This document shows positions 8,270 through 15,939 of a stretch of DNA of 64,000 nucleotides, piece after piece. The translations under genes were made by a program, and so were the position numbers. The stretch spans positions 1-64,000 of the forward strand of contig CAJQMR010000034.1 of NCBI GenBank assembly GCA_905479495.1, written 5' to 3'. Source of the stretch: an uncultured Anaerolineae bacterium (GTDB lineage Bacteria > Chloroflexota > Anaerolineae > Promineifilales > Promineifilaceae). The notes beneath the pieces are model-generated. The model ran no database searches. It was not told the origin of the DNA and saw only the letters and a list, made by a program, of their open reading frames with translations. Within the stretch, counting starts at the first letter, position 1. Each line of letters opens with the position of its first letter.

Positions 8270-10741
8270 TTATTCCCCTGGTTGGAGGATGAGGTGGTTT
8301 ACGGCCGTTTCCTGCACCATCTCCTCACTCCACACCATCGGCAGATACTCGCCGTTGAGCCACAGCTCAATTTGGTCATCGTAATTGGGGTGGTAGGGAT
8401 GGCCGGATTCGCCCGTGGGAATCACCCACTGGCTGGCGTCAAAATCACTCATGTCCACCAGCATACGCATGGAGGGGTGGCCCGTAACGGCGGCAGGATT
8501 GCTCCAGCGCCAGCTGTTGGCGTTCACAATGCTGGCCCCCCCATCCGCTGGGAATGGCCCGCGATTCACCAACGATTCAACCGGGCCAATGCCGCTTTCT
8601 CCTAACGGATTGCTGACAAACGTGGCAGTGTGGATGCTGCCCCAGGTCCACGCATTCATATCGTCGCCCACGTTTTCCTCAAACCAGGCCACGGTGTCCT
8701 CAAGTGCCGCCAGCAAAATATCAGCTTGCGATTCTGCGGCAGGTGTTGATTCATCATCCCACCAGGTAGCTTCGGGATTATCTGCCAGCTGGTGGAACAG
8801 CACCCGCCCGCCAAATGAGCTGACATTATCTGCACCCACATCATCAGCCAGGGTATCTTGCGCCAGCTGCATGTAAAAAATCTCAAACAGGGCAGCGGGC
8901 ACGCTGTCGCGCCGCACCTGACGGTCCCAGCCGCGCAGCCGTTCCAGTGCCGCCTGCACTTTGTCATCATTGCTAGAAAGGCCATCCAGCAGCGGCACGT
9001 AACTGTCAGCTATCAAAGAGCGGCTGTCGAACTGAATGCGGGCCAAATCAGCCTGCGATAGTTTACCGTCGCCATCCAATTCTGCCTCGATCATGTCCAC
9101 GATGCGTTGGCCACGATCCCCATCGGCCCAGTAGTAGGTCAGTAGGTAAGGATATTCTTCATCTACAACCGCATGGTTGGCGGTGACAATGTAACCCCAC
9201 TCTGGATTAAGAATGGCGGGCATTTCCTCGTAAGGTACCCAGCCCTCCCATTCATATTCACCTGTCCAGCCGGGTACCGGCACCAGGCCGTCGCCATTGG
9301 CCCGGATAGGAATGAGGCCAGGGGTTTGGTAGGCGATATTGCCTTCCACATCGGCATAAACCACGTTTTGCGAGGGTACATCCCAGTAGCGCAGTGCCTC
9401 GCGGAAATCTTCGTAATTTTCAGCTTTGTTCAGCCCCATGATGGATTCCAAAGTGCGCATCGGTTCTTGGGCGGTCCAGCGCATCGCTAGCACATCGCTG
9501 ACGTTGTCACGCAAATCAGAAATGATGGGGCCATGTCGGGTAACTTTGACTTCAAGGACTACGTCTTCGCCACCGTTGACCTTAATCACCTCTTCGATGA
9601 TTTCCATATCTTCCCATTCGCCCATAAAGTCAGCCTGGTTGGGATTATTGGGATTGATCTTTTCGATGTAGAGGTCCTGCACATCTGGCCCCACATTGGT
9701 GACGCCCCAGGCAATGTTGTCATTGTGGCCAACGACGATGCCAGGCACGCCGGCAAAGCTGAAGCCCTCTACGTTGTACCCAGGTGCGTGCAGGCCAACC
9801 TGGTACCAGATGGCGGGCATTTGGATGCCTAGATGGGGATCGTTGGCCAGCAGCGGCATTCCCGTGTCGGTATGCTCGCCGCTGATGACCCAGTTGTTGC
9901 TGCCCACATAGTCACCGCTGCCCAAAAAGCCATCGGCCGGATAACTACCCACAATGTTGGTGTTGACGTTGGCCCAATCGACCTGCTGCATTTGTTGAAG
10001 AAGGGTTTCGCTTTCTTCGTTGGTGAATTCAATGTCCATGGCGTCGGTGGGCACGATGACGGGGCGGCTGTCATAGGGGTAAAAGGGGAGCAGGTTGGCG
10101 GTGGTGCCTTCACCCAACGCCTTGATGAGATTGGCGCGCTCGATTTCCTGGCTCCAGTTACCGCCCAAATCATCAGCCATGACGACGGCCCAGGCGATGG
10201 TGTGCAGCGGTTCCCACGGCTCGATTTCCCATTTTTCGTTGACCAGTCCTAAAATGGTGTAGTTAAGGGAGATGTTGTCGCCTTGTTCGTCGATGTAGGC
10301 GTTGACGCCTTCGCTGTACGCTTCCATGATGGTCAACATTTCTGGTGCCTCGCTTTCGTAATAGGCCAGCGATTCTTCAGCGATGCGGTTCCAGCCCATT
10401 GTGCGGATGAAGGTGTCGCTGCTGACTGTCGCTTCACCTGCAATTTCGGAAATACGGCCGAGGCTGACGTGCCGCCAAAACTCCATCTGCCAGAAGCGGT
10501 CCTGGGCGTGCACGTAGCCCTGGGCCAGGAAGAGGTCGTGTTCGTTTTGGGCATAAATGTGGGGGATGCCGTTTTCGTCGCGATAGACGTTAACTTCGTC
10601 TTCCAGGCCGGGTAGGGTCAGGGTTGTGTCGGTGTCGGGGAACGGCCGTCTCACATTCACCACGCCAACAATTGCCAAAACCACAATCAGCAAAGCGATA
10701 ATGCCGAGTAAAATAATTCCAATGCGGGCTGCTAGTTTCAT
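8270..10741 (-). CDS. Penicillin acylase-family Ntn hydrolase (gene 1 of pair)
   Basis: Paralogue of the downstream acylase, 823 residues from the ATG at 10741, which has a strong GGAGGAA site. An in-frame ATG at 10849 would add 36 residues of unlikely leader. A single N-terminal membrane segment (MKLAARIGIILLGIIALLIV) suggests export or anchoring. Visible features: EVNVYRDENGIPHIYAQNEH in the alpha chain, predicted nucleophile Ser281 in VG-SNNWVISG, then LLANDPHLG and GHNDNIAWGVTN of the beta chain. All elements of a self-processing heterodimer are present. The two genes differ strongly, so the duplication is old. Substrate unknown. A PAS-LuxR regulator gene lies 137 bases upstream on the same strand. 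Confidence 0.92.
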   Translation of the reverse strand: MKLAARIGIILLGIIALLIVVLAIVGVVNVRRPFPDTDTTLTLPGLEDEVNVYRDENGIPHIYAQNEHDLFLAQGYVHAQDRFWQMEFWRHVSLGRISEIAGEATVSSDTFIRTMGWNRIAEESLAYYESEAPEMLTIMEAYSEGVNAYIDEQGDNISLNYTILGLVNEKWEIEPWEPLHTIAWAVVMADDLGGNWSQEIERANLIKALGEGTTANLLPFYPYDSRPVIVPTDAMDIEFTNEESETLLQQMQQVDWANVNTNIVGSYPADGFLGSGDYVGSNNWVISGEHTDTGMPLLANDPHLGIQMPAIWYQVGLHAPGYNVEGFSFAGVPGIVVGHNDNIAWGVTNVGPDVQDLYIEKINPNNPNQADFMGEWEDMEIIEEVIKVNGGEDVVLEVKVTRHGPIISDLRDNVSDVLAMRWTAQEPMRTLESIMGLNKAENYEDFREALRYWDVPSQNVVYADVEGNIAYQTPGLIPIRANGDGLVPVPGWTGEYEWEGWVPYEEMPAILNPEWGYIVTANHAVVDEEYPYLLTYYWADGDRGQRIVDMIEAELDGDGKLSQADLARIQFDSRSLIADSYVPLLDGLSSNDDKVQAALERLRGWDRQVRRDSVPAALFEIFYMQLAQDTLADDVGADNVSSFGGRVLFHQLADNPEATWWDDESTPAAESQADILLAALEDTVAWFEENVGDDMNAWTWGSIHTATFVSNPLGESGIGPVESLVNRGPFPADGGASIVNANSWRWSNPAAVTGHPSMRMLVDMSDFDASQWVIPTGESGHPYHPNYDDQIELWLNGEYLPMVWSEEMVQETAVNHLILQPGE

Positions 10742-10878
10742 CTTTTCCTCCAGTGGGGTGTGGGCTGTACCGGGAACGTCACGCGGCGTTTGCGGATCGG
10801 GCACAGCAAGCTGAATCGGCCCAATGATACCCGGTTTGGGGTCGGGCAACTAGAGGAGAATGAGGTGAAATGAGGGCG

Positions 10879-11883
10879 CTACCTGGTTGACAACGAAGCA
10901 AACAAATTTGATTTTTGCCAGGCCCAGATGACAGCCTCGGCGCGGCTGGTGACCTGCAATTTGTTAAACAGCTGCCGTTTGTGATGTTTCACGGTCGAGA
11001 GGCTGATTTTTAGCATGACTGCGATTTCTTTGTCGCTCTGACCCAAGGCCAGGTAGTGTAAGACTTGCTGTTGTCGTTGCGAAAGGTTTACTTCTGTTAC
11101 GTCTGGCAAAGGCTTAACGGCCGTATTAAGCGGGCGTAAAACAATCATGCGCACCCGACGGCCATCGTAGATGATTGGGCTGGCGGTGACTTCAATACCT
11201 ACCTCCGTGCCGCTTTTGTGGAGGCATTTGGTTTGATAAGAATGATGGTAGCCTACGTTGAGATGTTGCAAAATATTGGTTTGTTCGGATGTGGGAGCCA
11301 TCGCATGAACGATTTTTTGGATTTGCTGCCCGACTATTTCAGCGGCTGAATAACCAAATACCTGAGTGACGGCTTTGTTGATGGCCAGGATACGGCCGTT
11401 TTCATGCAACACCACCGGACTATAAGTGTCATTAAAGAGGGCGGCAAAATGCTTTTCGCCCTCTCCCTCTGGTTGCAGGTCAGCCAACAACCTTTCCGGG
11501 AACGTCCCTTCATCGTTCTTATACATTTTACGCAGCTTCTGGCTGTAGCCCACCGTCATTTCTGCCCACAGGGCGGCCAGGCGCGGTGCCAGCCAGGCTG
11601 TTTGTGTTTGGTCTAAACCCAACAAGAGCTGCTCAGCCAACAGGCGCTGCAAATAGCCCAGTTTAGCCAACGGGAGTTCAAATTGCGCCAGCTGTTCGCC
11701 CACCAACCGCCCGGCTTCGGGAGTAAACGGTGTCATAAGCAGATAGTTGGTGATTTGTTCTTGAAGGCTGGTGGCCGTTTCGGCCGTTTGGGATTCATCT
11801 GAAGTGGGCAGGAGATACCAAACCAGGCCAATCTCTTCCTGATAAGTTGCCCAATGTGTCCCAATTCGCTCAGAGATATTCAT
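10879..11883 (-). CDS. PAS domain LuxR-type one-component regulator A
   Basis: Cytoplasmic transcription regulator, 334 residues. It has a helical N-terminal region (about 1-145) without a receiver domain, a PAS domain (about 147-255, with YSPVVLHENGRILAINKAVTQVFGYS) and a C-terminal LuxR/GerE helix-turn-helix (LSQRQQQVLHYLALGQSDKE, then ISLSTVKHHKRQLFNKLQV). It should bind DNA in response to a ligand or signal sensed by the PAS or N-terminal part. It is a clear paralogue of the gene at 12248-13255, collinear over its whole length. No good ribosome site precedes the ATG at 11883; a CCTATC-N6-GATAGG palindrome sits about 50 bases upstream. The acylase operon downstream is a possible target. 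Confidence 0.88.
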   Translation of the reverse strand: MNISERIGTHWATYQEEIGLVWYLLPTSDESQTAETATSLQEQITNYLLMTPFTPEAGRLVGEQLAQFELPLAKLGYLQRLLAEQLLLGLDQTQTAWLAPRLAALWAEMTVGYSQKLRKMYKNDEGTFPERLLADLQPEGEGEKHFAALFNDTYSPVVLHENGRILAINKAVTQVFGYSAAEIVGQQIQKIVHAMAPTSEQTNILQHLNVGYHHSYQTKCLHKSGTEVGIEVTASPIIYDGRRVRMIVLRPLNTAVKPLPDVTEVNLSQRQQQVLHYLALGQSDKEIAVMLKISLSTVKHHKRQLFNKLQVTSRAEAVIWAWQKSNLFASLSTR

Positions 11884-12120
11884 GGAATGTTAGACCGTAC
11901 TCATTTTCTATTAATGTTGGTCTTGACTAAACCTATCCTTATAGATAGGTGGCGGCTCCAAGGGTGTATGCTAAGATTGCTTTGCGGTTAATCATAGCCC
12001 AAAAGTGAGATGAATTCACATGGCAAACAAAAACTGTGTGGTTTTTATCTAATAGCAGCCGCAAGAGAGGAAAAGATGCTCAGCCAGACATGGCCTGAAC
12101 AGCATACAAAGTGACATTGA

Positions 12121-12155
12121 GCGGAATCGAGTTGTTCAAACTTGGTTCCGCTTTT
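12121..12155 (+). terminator. Terminator-like hairpin with T-run on + strand
   Basis: A 13-bp stem (12121-12133 with 12139-12151, two G-T pairs) closes a 5-base loop and is followed by TTTT. No + strand gene lies upstream, which suggests a small RNA or an antisense transcript. Confidence 0.55.
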
Positions 12156-12209
12156 GCGTGTACCCTCTCCTTAAAACGGCCGCATGCCAGTTCCAAAGTT
12201 TGGGGGAAT

Positions 12210-12243
12210 CCCCTGCCCAGATCCTCTCTGGGTGGGGGGTTTT
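12210..12243 (+). terminator. GC-rich terminator-like hairpin beside the regulator B stop codon
   Basis: CCCCTGCCCAGA pairs with TCTGGGTGGGGG over 12 positions, followed by GTTTT and GCTTTT on the + strand. It sits immediately beyond the stop (12248) of the leftward gene, so it may also slow transcription in that direction, but the T-run is on the + side. Confidence 0.55.
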
Positions 12244-12247
12244 GCTT

Positions 12248-13255
12248 TTACTCAAGCGACAAAGCGGTAAATGAATCCAATTTTTGCCAGGCCCACACGG
12301 CCGCTGCCACCCGCGTGGTTACCTGCAACTTTGTGAATATTTCCTGGTTGTGATGCTTCACCGTGGCCAGGCTAATGTGCAAGGTATCCGCAATTTCATT
12401 ATCGTTTTGGCCCGCAGCCAGGTGGTGCAAAACTTCTATCTGTCGTGGGGTAAGGCCCACCTTTTCTGGTCCCGGCAAAGGTTTAAAGGCAGGTGTAAGT
12501 GGGCGTAGGACAATCAAGCGCACTGGGCGGTCTTCATAGAGGATTTGGCTGGTCGTGACTTCAATAGGAATCTCTGTACCAGTTTTGCTAAAACATTTGG
12601 TTTCGTAGCTGTAGTTGCCGCCTGCCGCACTATGCTTCTGAACAGTGGCTTGCTCGGCAACTGGAACCAGCGTGCGGGTTAGCTCTTGAATTTGCTGGCC
12701 GATGAGCTCTTCAGCTGCGTAGCCAAAAATGTGGGTAACGGCCTGGTTAATGGTGAGGATACGGCCGTATTCATGCAGCACCGCTGGACTATAGGTGGCG
12801 TTAAACAAAGCCATAAACTGCTGTTCACCCTCCGCCGCCTGCTGTAGGTCGGCCAGAAGTTTTTCGGGCAGATGGGCTTCCTCGGCCAGATACAGCTTGC
12901 GCAACCTGTAGCCATAGCCAACCGTCATTTCAGCCCAAAAGGCAGCCAGGCGCGGAGCCAGCCAGGCCGTTTGTGCTTTGTCCAGACCCAGAAAAAGCTG
13001 CTCTGCCAGCAATTGTTGACAATATCCCAGCTTTTCTAAAGAGAGGCGAAACTGCTGTGCCAGCTGTTCGCCAACCAGCCGCCCAGACTGGGAAGCAAAG
13101 GGGGTCATGAGTAAATAATCGATGATCTGTTGCTGAAGGTGGGTGGCTGTTTCGGCCGTTTTGGGCTGCCCCTGGTTGGGCAGCAGGTACCAAACCAGGC
13201 CAATCTCTTCCTGGTGTGCTGCCCACAGTTCACCAATTTGGTCAGAGATATTCAT
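12248..13255 (-). CDS. PAS domain LuxR-type one-component regulator B
   Basis: Paralogue of the regulator at 10879-11883, 335 residues. It has the same helical N-terminus (MNISDQIGELWAAHQEEIGL), one PAS domain (YSPAVLHEYGRILTINQAVT) and a LuxR-type HTH (LTPRQIEVLHHLAAGQNDNE, ISLATVKHHNQEIFTKLQV). The recognition helix region differs from copy A (LSTVKHHKRQLFNK against LATVKHHNQEIFTK), so DNA targets may overlap. The start at 13255 aligns with the paralogue; an upstream ATG at 13336 would add 27 unmatched residues. Tandem duplication with divergence is the simplest history. Confidence 0.87.
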   Translation of the reverse strand: MNISDQIGELWAAHQEEIGLVWYLLPNQGQPKTAETATHLQQQIIDYLLMTPFASQSGRLVGEQLAQQFRLSLEKLGYCQQLLAEQLFLGLDKAQTAWLAPRLAAFWAEMTVGYGYRLRKLYLAEEAHLPEKLLADLQQAAEGEQQFMALFNATYSPAVLHEYGRILTINQAVTHIFGYAAEELIGQQIQELTRTLVPVAEQATVQKHSAAGGNYSYETKCFSKTGTEIPIEVTTSQILYEDRPVRLIVLRPLTPAFKPLPGPEKVGLTPRQIEVLHHLAAGQNDNEIADTLHISLATVKHHNQEIFTKLQVTTRVAAAVWAWQKLDSFTALSLE

Positions 13256-13555
13256 GCGGGAGACAGTAGAGGGATGCGGCCGTTTCGTCAATCTTTTTGA
13301 GTTTGGCAGCAGGCGTGATGGTGGAGTCCAACTCATCGTTTATTAATTTTTGTACCCTCCAAAACCCTCCGAAAGGAGGGTTCCACCGTTGATTTTACGC
13401 GTTAGGATGATGCTTGTGGCTAGCCATTACTTTCTTTGTTGATAATTTACACATGCAGAAGGAGATGTCTTATGTAGATACTAATAATTGACTTTCTGAT
13501 AAAAAATTTGTGACAGAATTTGAAGTGCTTAAATTATTTATCAAGGGAGATTTTT
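13256..13555. other. AT-rich gap, no gene recognised
   Basis: This 300-base gap separates divergent genes. It contains a hairpin AACCCTCC-GAAA-GGAGGGTT (13363-13382) without a T-run. Near 13458-13475 there is GAAGGAG followed closely by ATG codons that stop after at most eight residues. The right-hand half is AT-rich and probably holds the promoter of the small membrane protein, but no clear -35/-10 pair stands out. Confidence 0.5.
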
Positions 13556-13735
13556 GTGGCTATGCTGATCTGGAAAATTACCCTCATTGTTTCATCCCTA
13601 GGCTTAATTATTACCAGCATACTTGTTATTTTAGTATGGCGTTCAGGTGAGAAGTTTGATCGACTTTACATTATAGTTCCGATGCTTTTCCTGGCATTAG
13701 GTGGCCTCATTCAAGGCCTTTCACATTTGAGGTAG
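13556..13735 (+). CDS. Small two-segment membrane protein
   Basis: Short protein of 59 residues with two hydrophobic segments (MLIWKITLIVSSLGLIITSI and LYIIVPMLFLALGGLIQGL) separated by a charged loop (WRSGEKFDRL). I prefer the GTG at 13556 because AAGGGAG lies at proper spacing before it; an ATG follows two codons later, and an in-frame TTG at 13520 has no such site. The stop is 5 bases before the next gene, so the two are probably co-transcribed. No family recognised. Its AT content is higher than that of neighbouring genes and it contains no ACGGCCGT. Confidence 0.65.
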   Translation: MAMLIWKITLIVSSLGLIITSILVILVWRSGEKFDRLYIIVPMLFLALGGLIQGLSHLR

Positions 13736-13740
13736 ATTGT

Positions 13741-14382
13741 ATGGAGCAAATAAATCTAAAAGCTGTCCTTTACCTTGCCGGTATCTGTTTGGGTTTTATT
13801 GCTACCGGTATCACCTTGGTTTTTATAAACGAAACGACAGCGTCTGAACCAATCATCAAGCCTGACTATGAACGTCTGCCTCCTTCAGATGATTTGCAAC
13901 CAGGCGAGATACTGCCTGTGATCTTAGTGCCGCTATTGATCGCCCCGACCGAAGAATCGGAGTATCTTGAATATCCCATAGACCTTCCCCTGGAATCCAC
14001 CGCCAAGCCAATGGCGAGGTTGTCAAAAATAGAGTCGGTACAAAATATGTGGGTGCGAGAAGCCGAAAAACCTGAATTTACCGACCCAGAAGCGATTAGC
14101 TTTCTTGTGTATTACACTATCCGCTATCAGCTGCATGATGGAACTGTATATCTTTCCACCTCATCGCCATCACCCGCAGCGCTTGAAAAGACCCTTGGGT
14201 TTGGTGGCGAAGTTGCCCATCTGGATAACGGCCTTGAGGTCTGGCTTGACGCTAACATCGACTCAGATGTAACGCCTAACGCTGTCAGCTTTATTGATGG
14301 GGATTTGATCATTACATTAGCAGGGGATCTTTCTATGGAAAGACTCCAAGACCTTGCCGCCCAAGTCGTCGTTGAGGGGTAA
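13741..14382 (+). CDS. Membrane-anchored hypothetical protein
   Basis: Protein of 213 residues. One N-terminal membrane segment (about residues 7-29) is followed by a Pro/Glu-rich spacer. A compact C-terminal domain (about 110-213) has TVYLSTSSPSPAALEKTLGF, GLEVWLDANI and VSFIDGDLIITLAGDLSMER. The ending resembles the extracytoplasmic DUF4367-type domain seen in some anti-sigma-like proteins; this is an impression from the motif pattern only. It lies 5 bases after the small membrane protein, with which it likely works. It contains no ACGGCCGT, but a hairpin built from two copies follows. Confidence 0.6.
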   Translation: MEQINLKAVLYLAGICLGFIATGITLVFINETTASEPIIKPDYERLPPSDDLQPGEILPVILVPLLIAPTEESEYLEYPIDLPLESTAKPMARLSKIESVQNMWVREAEKPEFTDPEAISFLVYYTIRYQLHDGTVYLSTSSPSPAALEKTLGFGGEVAHLDNGLEVWLDANIDSDVTPNAVSFIDGDLIITLAGDLSMERLQDLAAQVVVEG

Positions 14383-14416
14383 ATCGAAAAATATGTAAGC
14401 ATCTTAACCTCTTACT

Positions 14417-14447
14417 GAAACGGCCGTCTCCCCCAGACGGCCGTTTC
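14417..14447. terminator. Hairpin made of two facing ACGGCCGT copies
   Basis: GAAACGGCCGTCT (14417-14429) pairs perfectly with AGACGGCCGTTTC (14435-14447) around a CCCCC loop, giving a 13-bp stem right after the upstream gene. No T-run follows, so termination is inferred from position and stability. Confidence 0.65.
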
Positions 14448-14568
14448 CCATCCCGCCCGCAAAAATCGCGTAAAAACAAGTCACAATTCACGCTCCAGGC
14501 ACGGCCAGACATTACACTGCTTGCTAACATGCTGCGTAAGCTATTGATTTTGCCCAAGGAGTATTTTT

Positions 14569-15708
14569 GTGAATAGAGGAACGGCCGTCTTTCTCCACAT
14601 TTCTTTTGCCTTGCTTAGTATCACCGCTACCATCTTTCTACTTTTGCGACCCCGTCCGATTGTTTTGGCCTCCACACCCCAACAGCCCCTCACCGTCACT
14701 GTGGGTGGTGCAGAAGTGTGTGCCGGCACCAATTTGCTGGCCAATCCCTCGTTTGAAGGCAACTATCCCGTTTATGTCATGGCCGCACCGGGCCACCCTG
14801 ACTGCCAAACCTGGTCTCAAGACCAGCCCAATCAGTATTGTGAGCGCGTTAAGCTGGCCGATGATTGGCAGCCTTACTGGCTAGACTCGCCGCGCACCGA
14901 GGTATGGATGAACATCCAGCCGGAATACGTACCCTCGCTGCCCCACGAGCAGCCGCCTCGGGTGCGCAGCGGCGAGAAGTCCCAGCATTATTTTTCTTTT
15001 TGGAGCACACATGAAGGTGGATTGATGCAGCAGGTGAGTGCGCTGGAAAACGGCCGTTACTGCTTCAGCAGCTGGGGGCAAGCCTGGTCGGCACGGGAGA
15101 CGCTGCCCGGTTGGCTGAGCGATCCCAACGACCACGGCGACCTGTACCAGCGCGTGGGCATCGATCCTACCGGCGGCACCGACTGGCAAAGCCCCAATGT
15201 GGTCTGGAGCGAGATGCGGATGCAGTACGATGAATTTGGCCTGTTCAGCGTGGAGGCGGTGGCCCAGGCAGACACCATTACCGTGTTTGTCTGGTCGAAG
15301 GCCGACATCCCCGTGAAACACAATGATGTTTACTGGGACGACGCCACCCTAACATTGGAACAGGCGGCCACAGTGGAGCCGGGTGCCTTAACTTCTCTGG
15401 TGGATGTGGATGTGCCAACGGCCGTTACCCACACCATCGCCATCAGCGTCACACCGGGACTTACCTGGACGGCCTCGCTGGATTCAGCAGGCACGCTGCC
15501 CGCCAGCCTGGGCCAGACCAGCGGCAGCAGCCCTACAGATTTAACAATGAGTTTTGACAGCACTGGCTTGACGACAGGCAATTATACCACCGCCGTCACC
15601 GTGGAGGTAACCCCCACCGTGTCCGGCTCACCCTTTGTTGTGCCGGTTGAGCTGCTCGTCGTGCCGGAACTGCATGAGACGTTTTTGCCGGTTGTGATAC
15701 GGCCGTAA
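14569..15708 (+). CDS. Secreted beta-rich surface protein
   Basis: Predicted exported protein of 379 residues. A signal-like segment (LHISFALLSITATIFLLL) is followed by a jelly-roll-like region beginning NLLANPSFEGNYPVYV (about 60-75), reminiscent of carbohydrate-binding domains. A Thr/Ser/Pro-rich Ig-like region occupies about 280-365. The protein ends in a hydrophobic FLPVVIRP, a C-terminal pattern I associate with secreted Chloroflexota proteins. Start: GTG at 14569 with AAGGAG upstream. No catalytic motif is visible. A perfect 16-bp inverted repeat follows the stop. Confidence 0.7.
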   Translation: MNRGTAVFLHISFALLSITATIFLLLRPRPIVLASTPQQPLTVTVGGAEVCAGTNLLANPSFEGNYPVYVMAAPGHPDCQTWSQDQPNQYCERVKLADDWQPYWLDSPRTEVWMNIQPEYVPSLPHEQPPRVRSGEKSQHYFSFWSTHEGGLMQQVSALENGRYCFSSWGQAWSARETLPGWLSDPNDHGDLYQRVGIDPTGGTDWQSPNVVWSEMRMQYDEFGLFSVEAVAQADTITVFVWSKADIPVKHNDVYWDDATLTLEQAATVEPGALTSLVDVDVPTAVTHTIAISVTPGLTWTASLDSAGTLPASLGQTSGSSPTDLTMSFDSTGLTTGNYTTAVTVEVTPTVSGSPFVVPVELLVVPELHETFLPVVIRP

Positions 15709-15725
15709 CTATTCCCATTCACGAC

Positions 15726-15783
15726 AGATTGGACCAATTTGTCCTCAAAGTTTTTTGCTGATTAGAGCAAATTGGTCCAATCT
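15726..15783. terminator. Perfect 16-bp inverted repeat AGATTGGACCAATTTG
   Basis: Arms 15726-15741 and 15768-15783 are exact complements with a 26-base spacer, followed by TTTCTTC. It lies 18 bases after the secreted protein gene. It may be a terminator or a small dispersed element; each arm is itself nearly palindromic (TTGGACCAA). Confidence 0.65.
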
Positions 15784-15939
15784 TTTCTTCGCCCCACACT
15801 CGTGCAGTTATCCCGGAACTTTTCTTGCCATTCTGTCGTTTACCCAGTAGATTGCTAATCGGCTATCATTGTGTTTGCCAATTTTCCTTGGCCCGATTGC
15901 CGGACCTTGGCCGAGGATTAAAAAAGGAACGGGAAAAAC

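Larger units (their letters stand above)
11884..12247. other. Non-coding gap with tandem hairpins; possible small RNA
   Basis: No convincing gene lies in this 364-base gap between the two PAS-LuxR paralogues. It holds a CCTATC/GATAGG palindrome (11932-11949), a possible fold TGCTCAG...CTGAACAGCA around 12077-12105, and two strong hairpins each followed by T-runs on the + strand (12121-12155, 12210-12243). That polarity would suit a short + strand transcript, although no coding gene points that way. No RNA family is recognised. Confidence 0.4.

Noticed and set aside
12111..12353. 80-codon + strand frame across the regulator B 3' end
   Set aside because: It overlaps a well-supported gene on the other strand and two terminator hairpins; composition is not protein-like.
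13458..13486. GAAGGAG followed by a start and eight codons, a possible leader peptide
   Set aside because: The ATG is too close to the GAAGGAG, no attenuator hairpin follows, and the downstream gene has no amino acid link.
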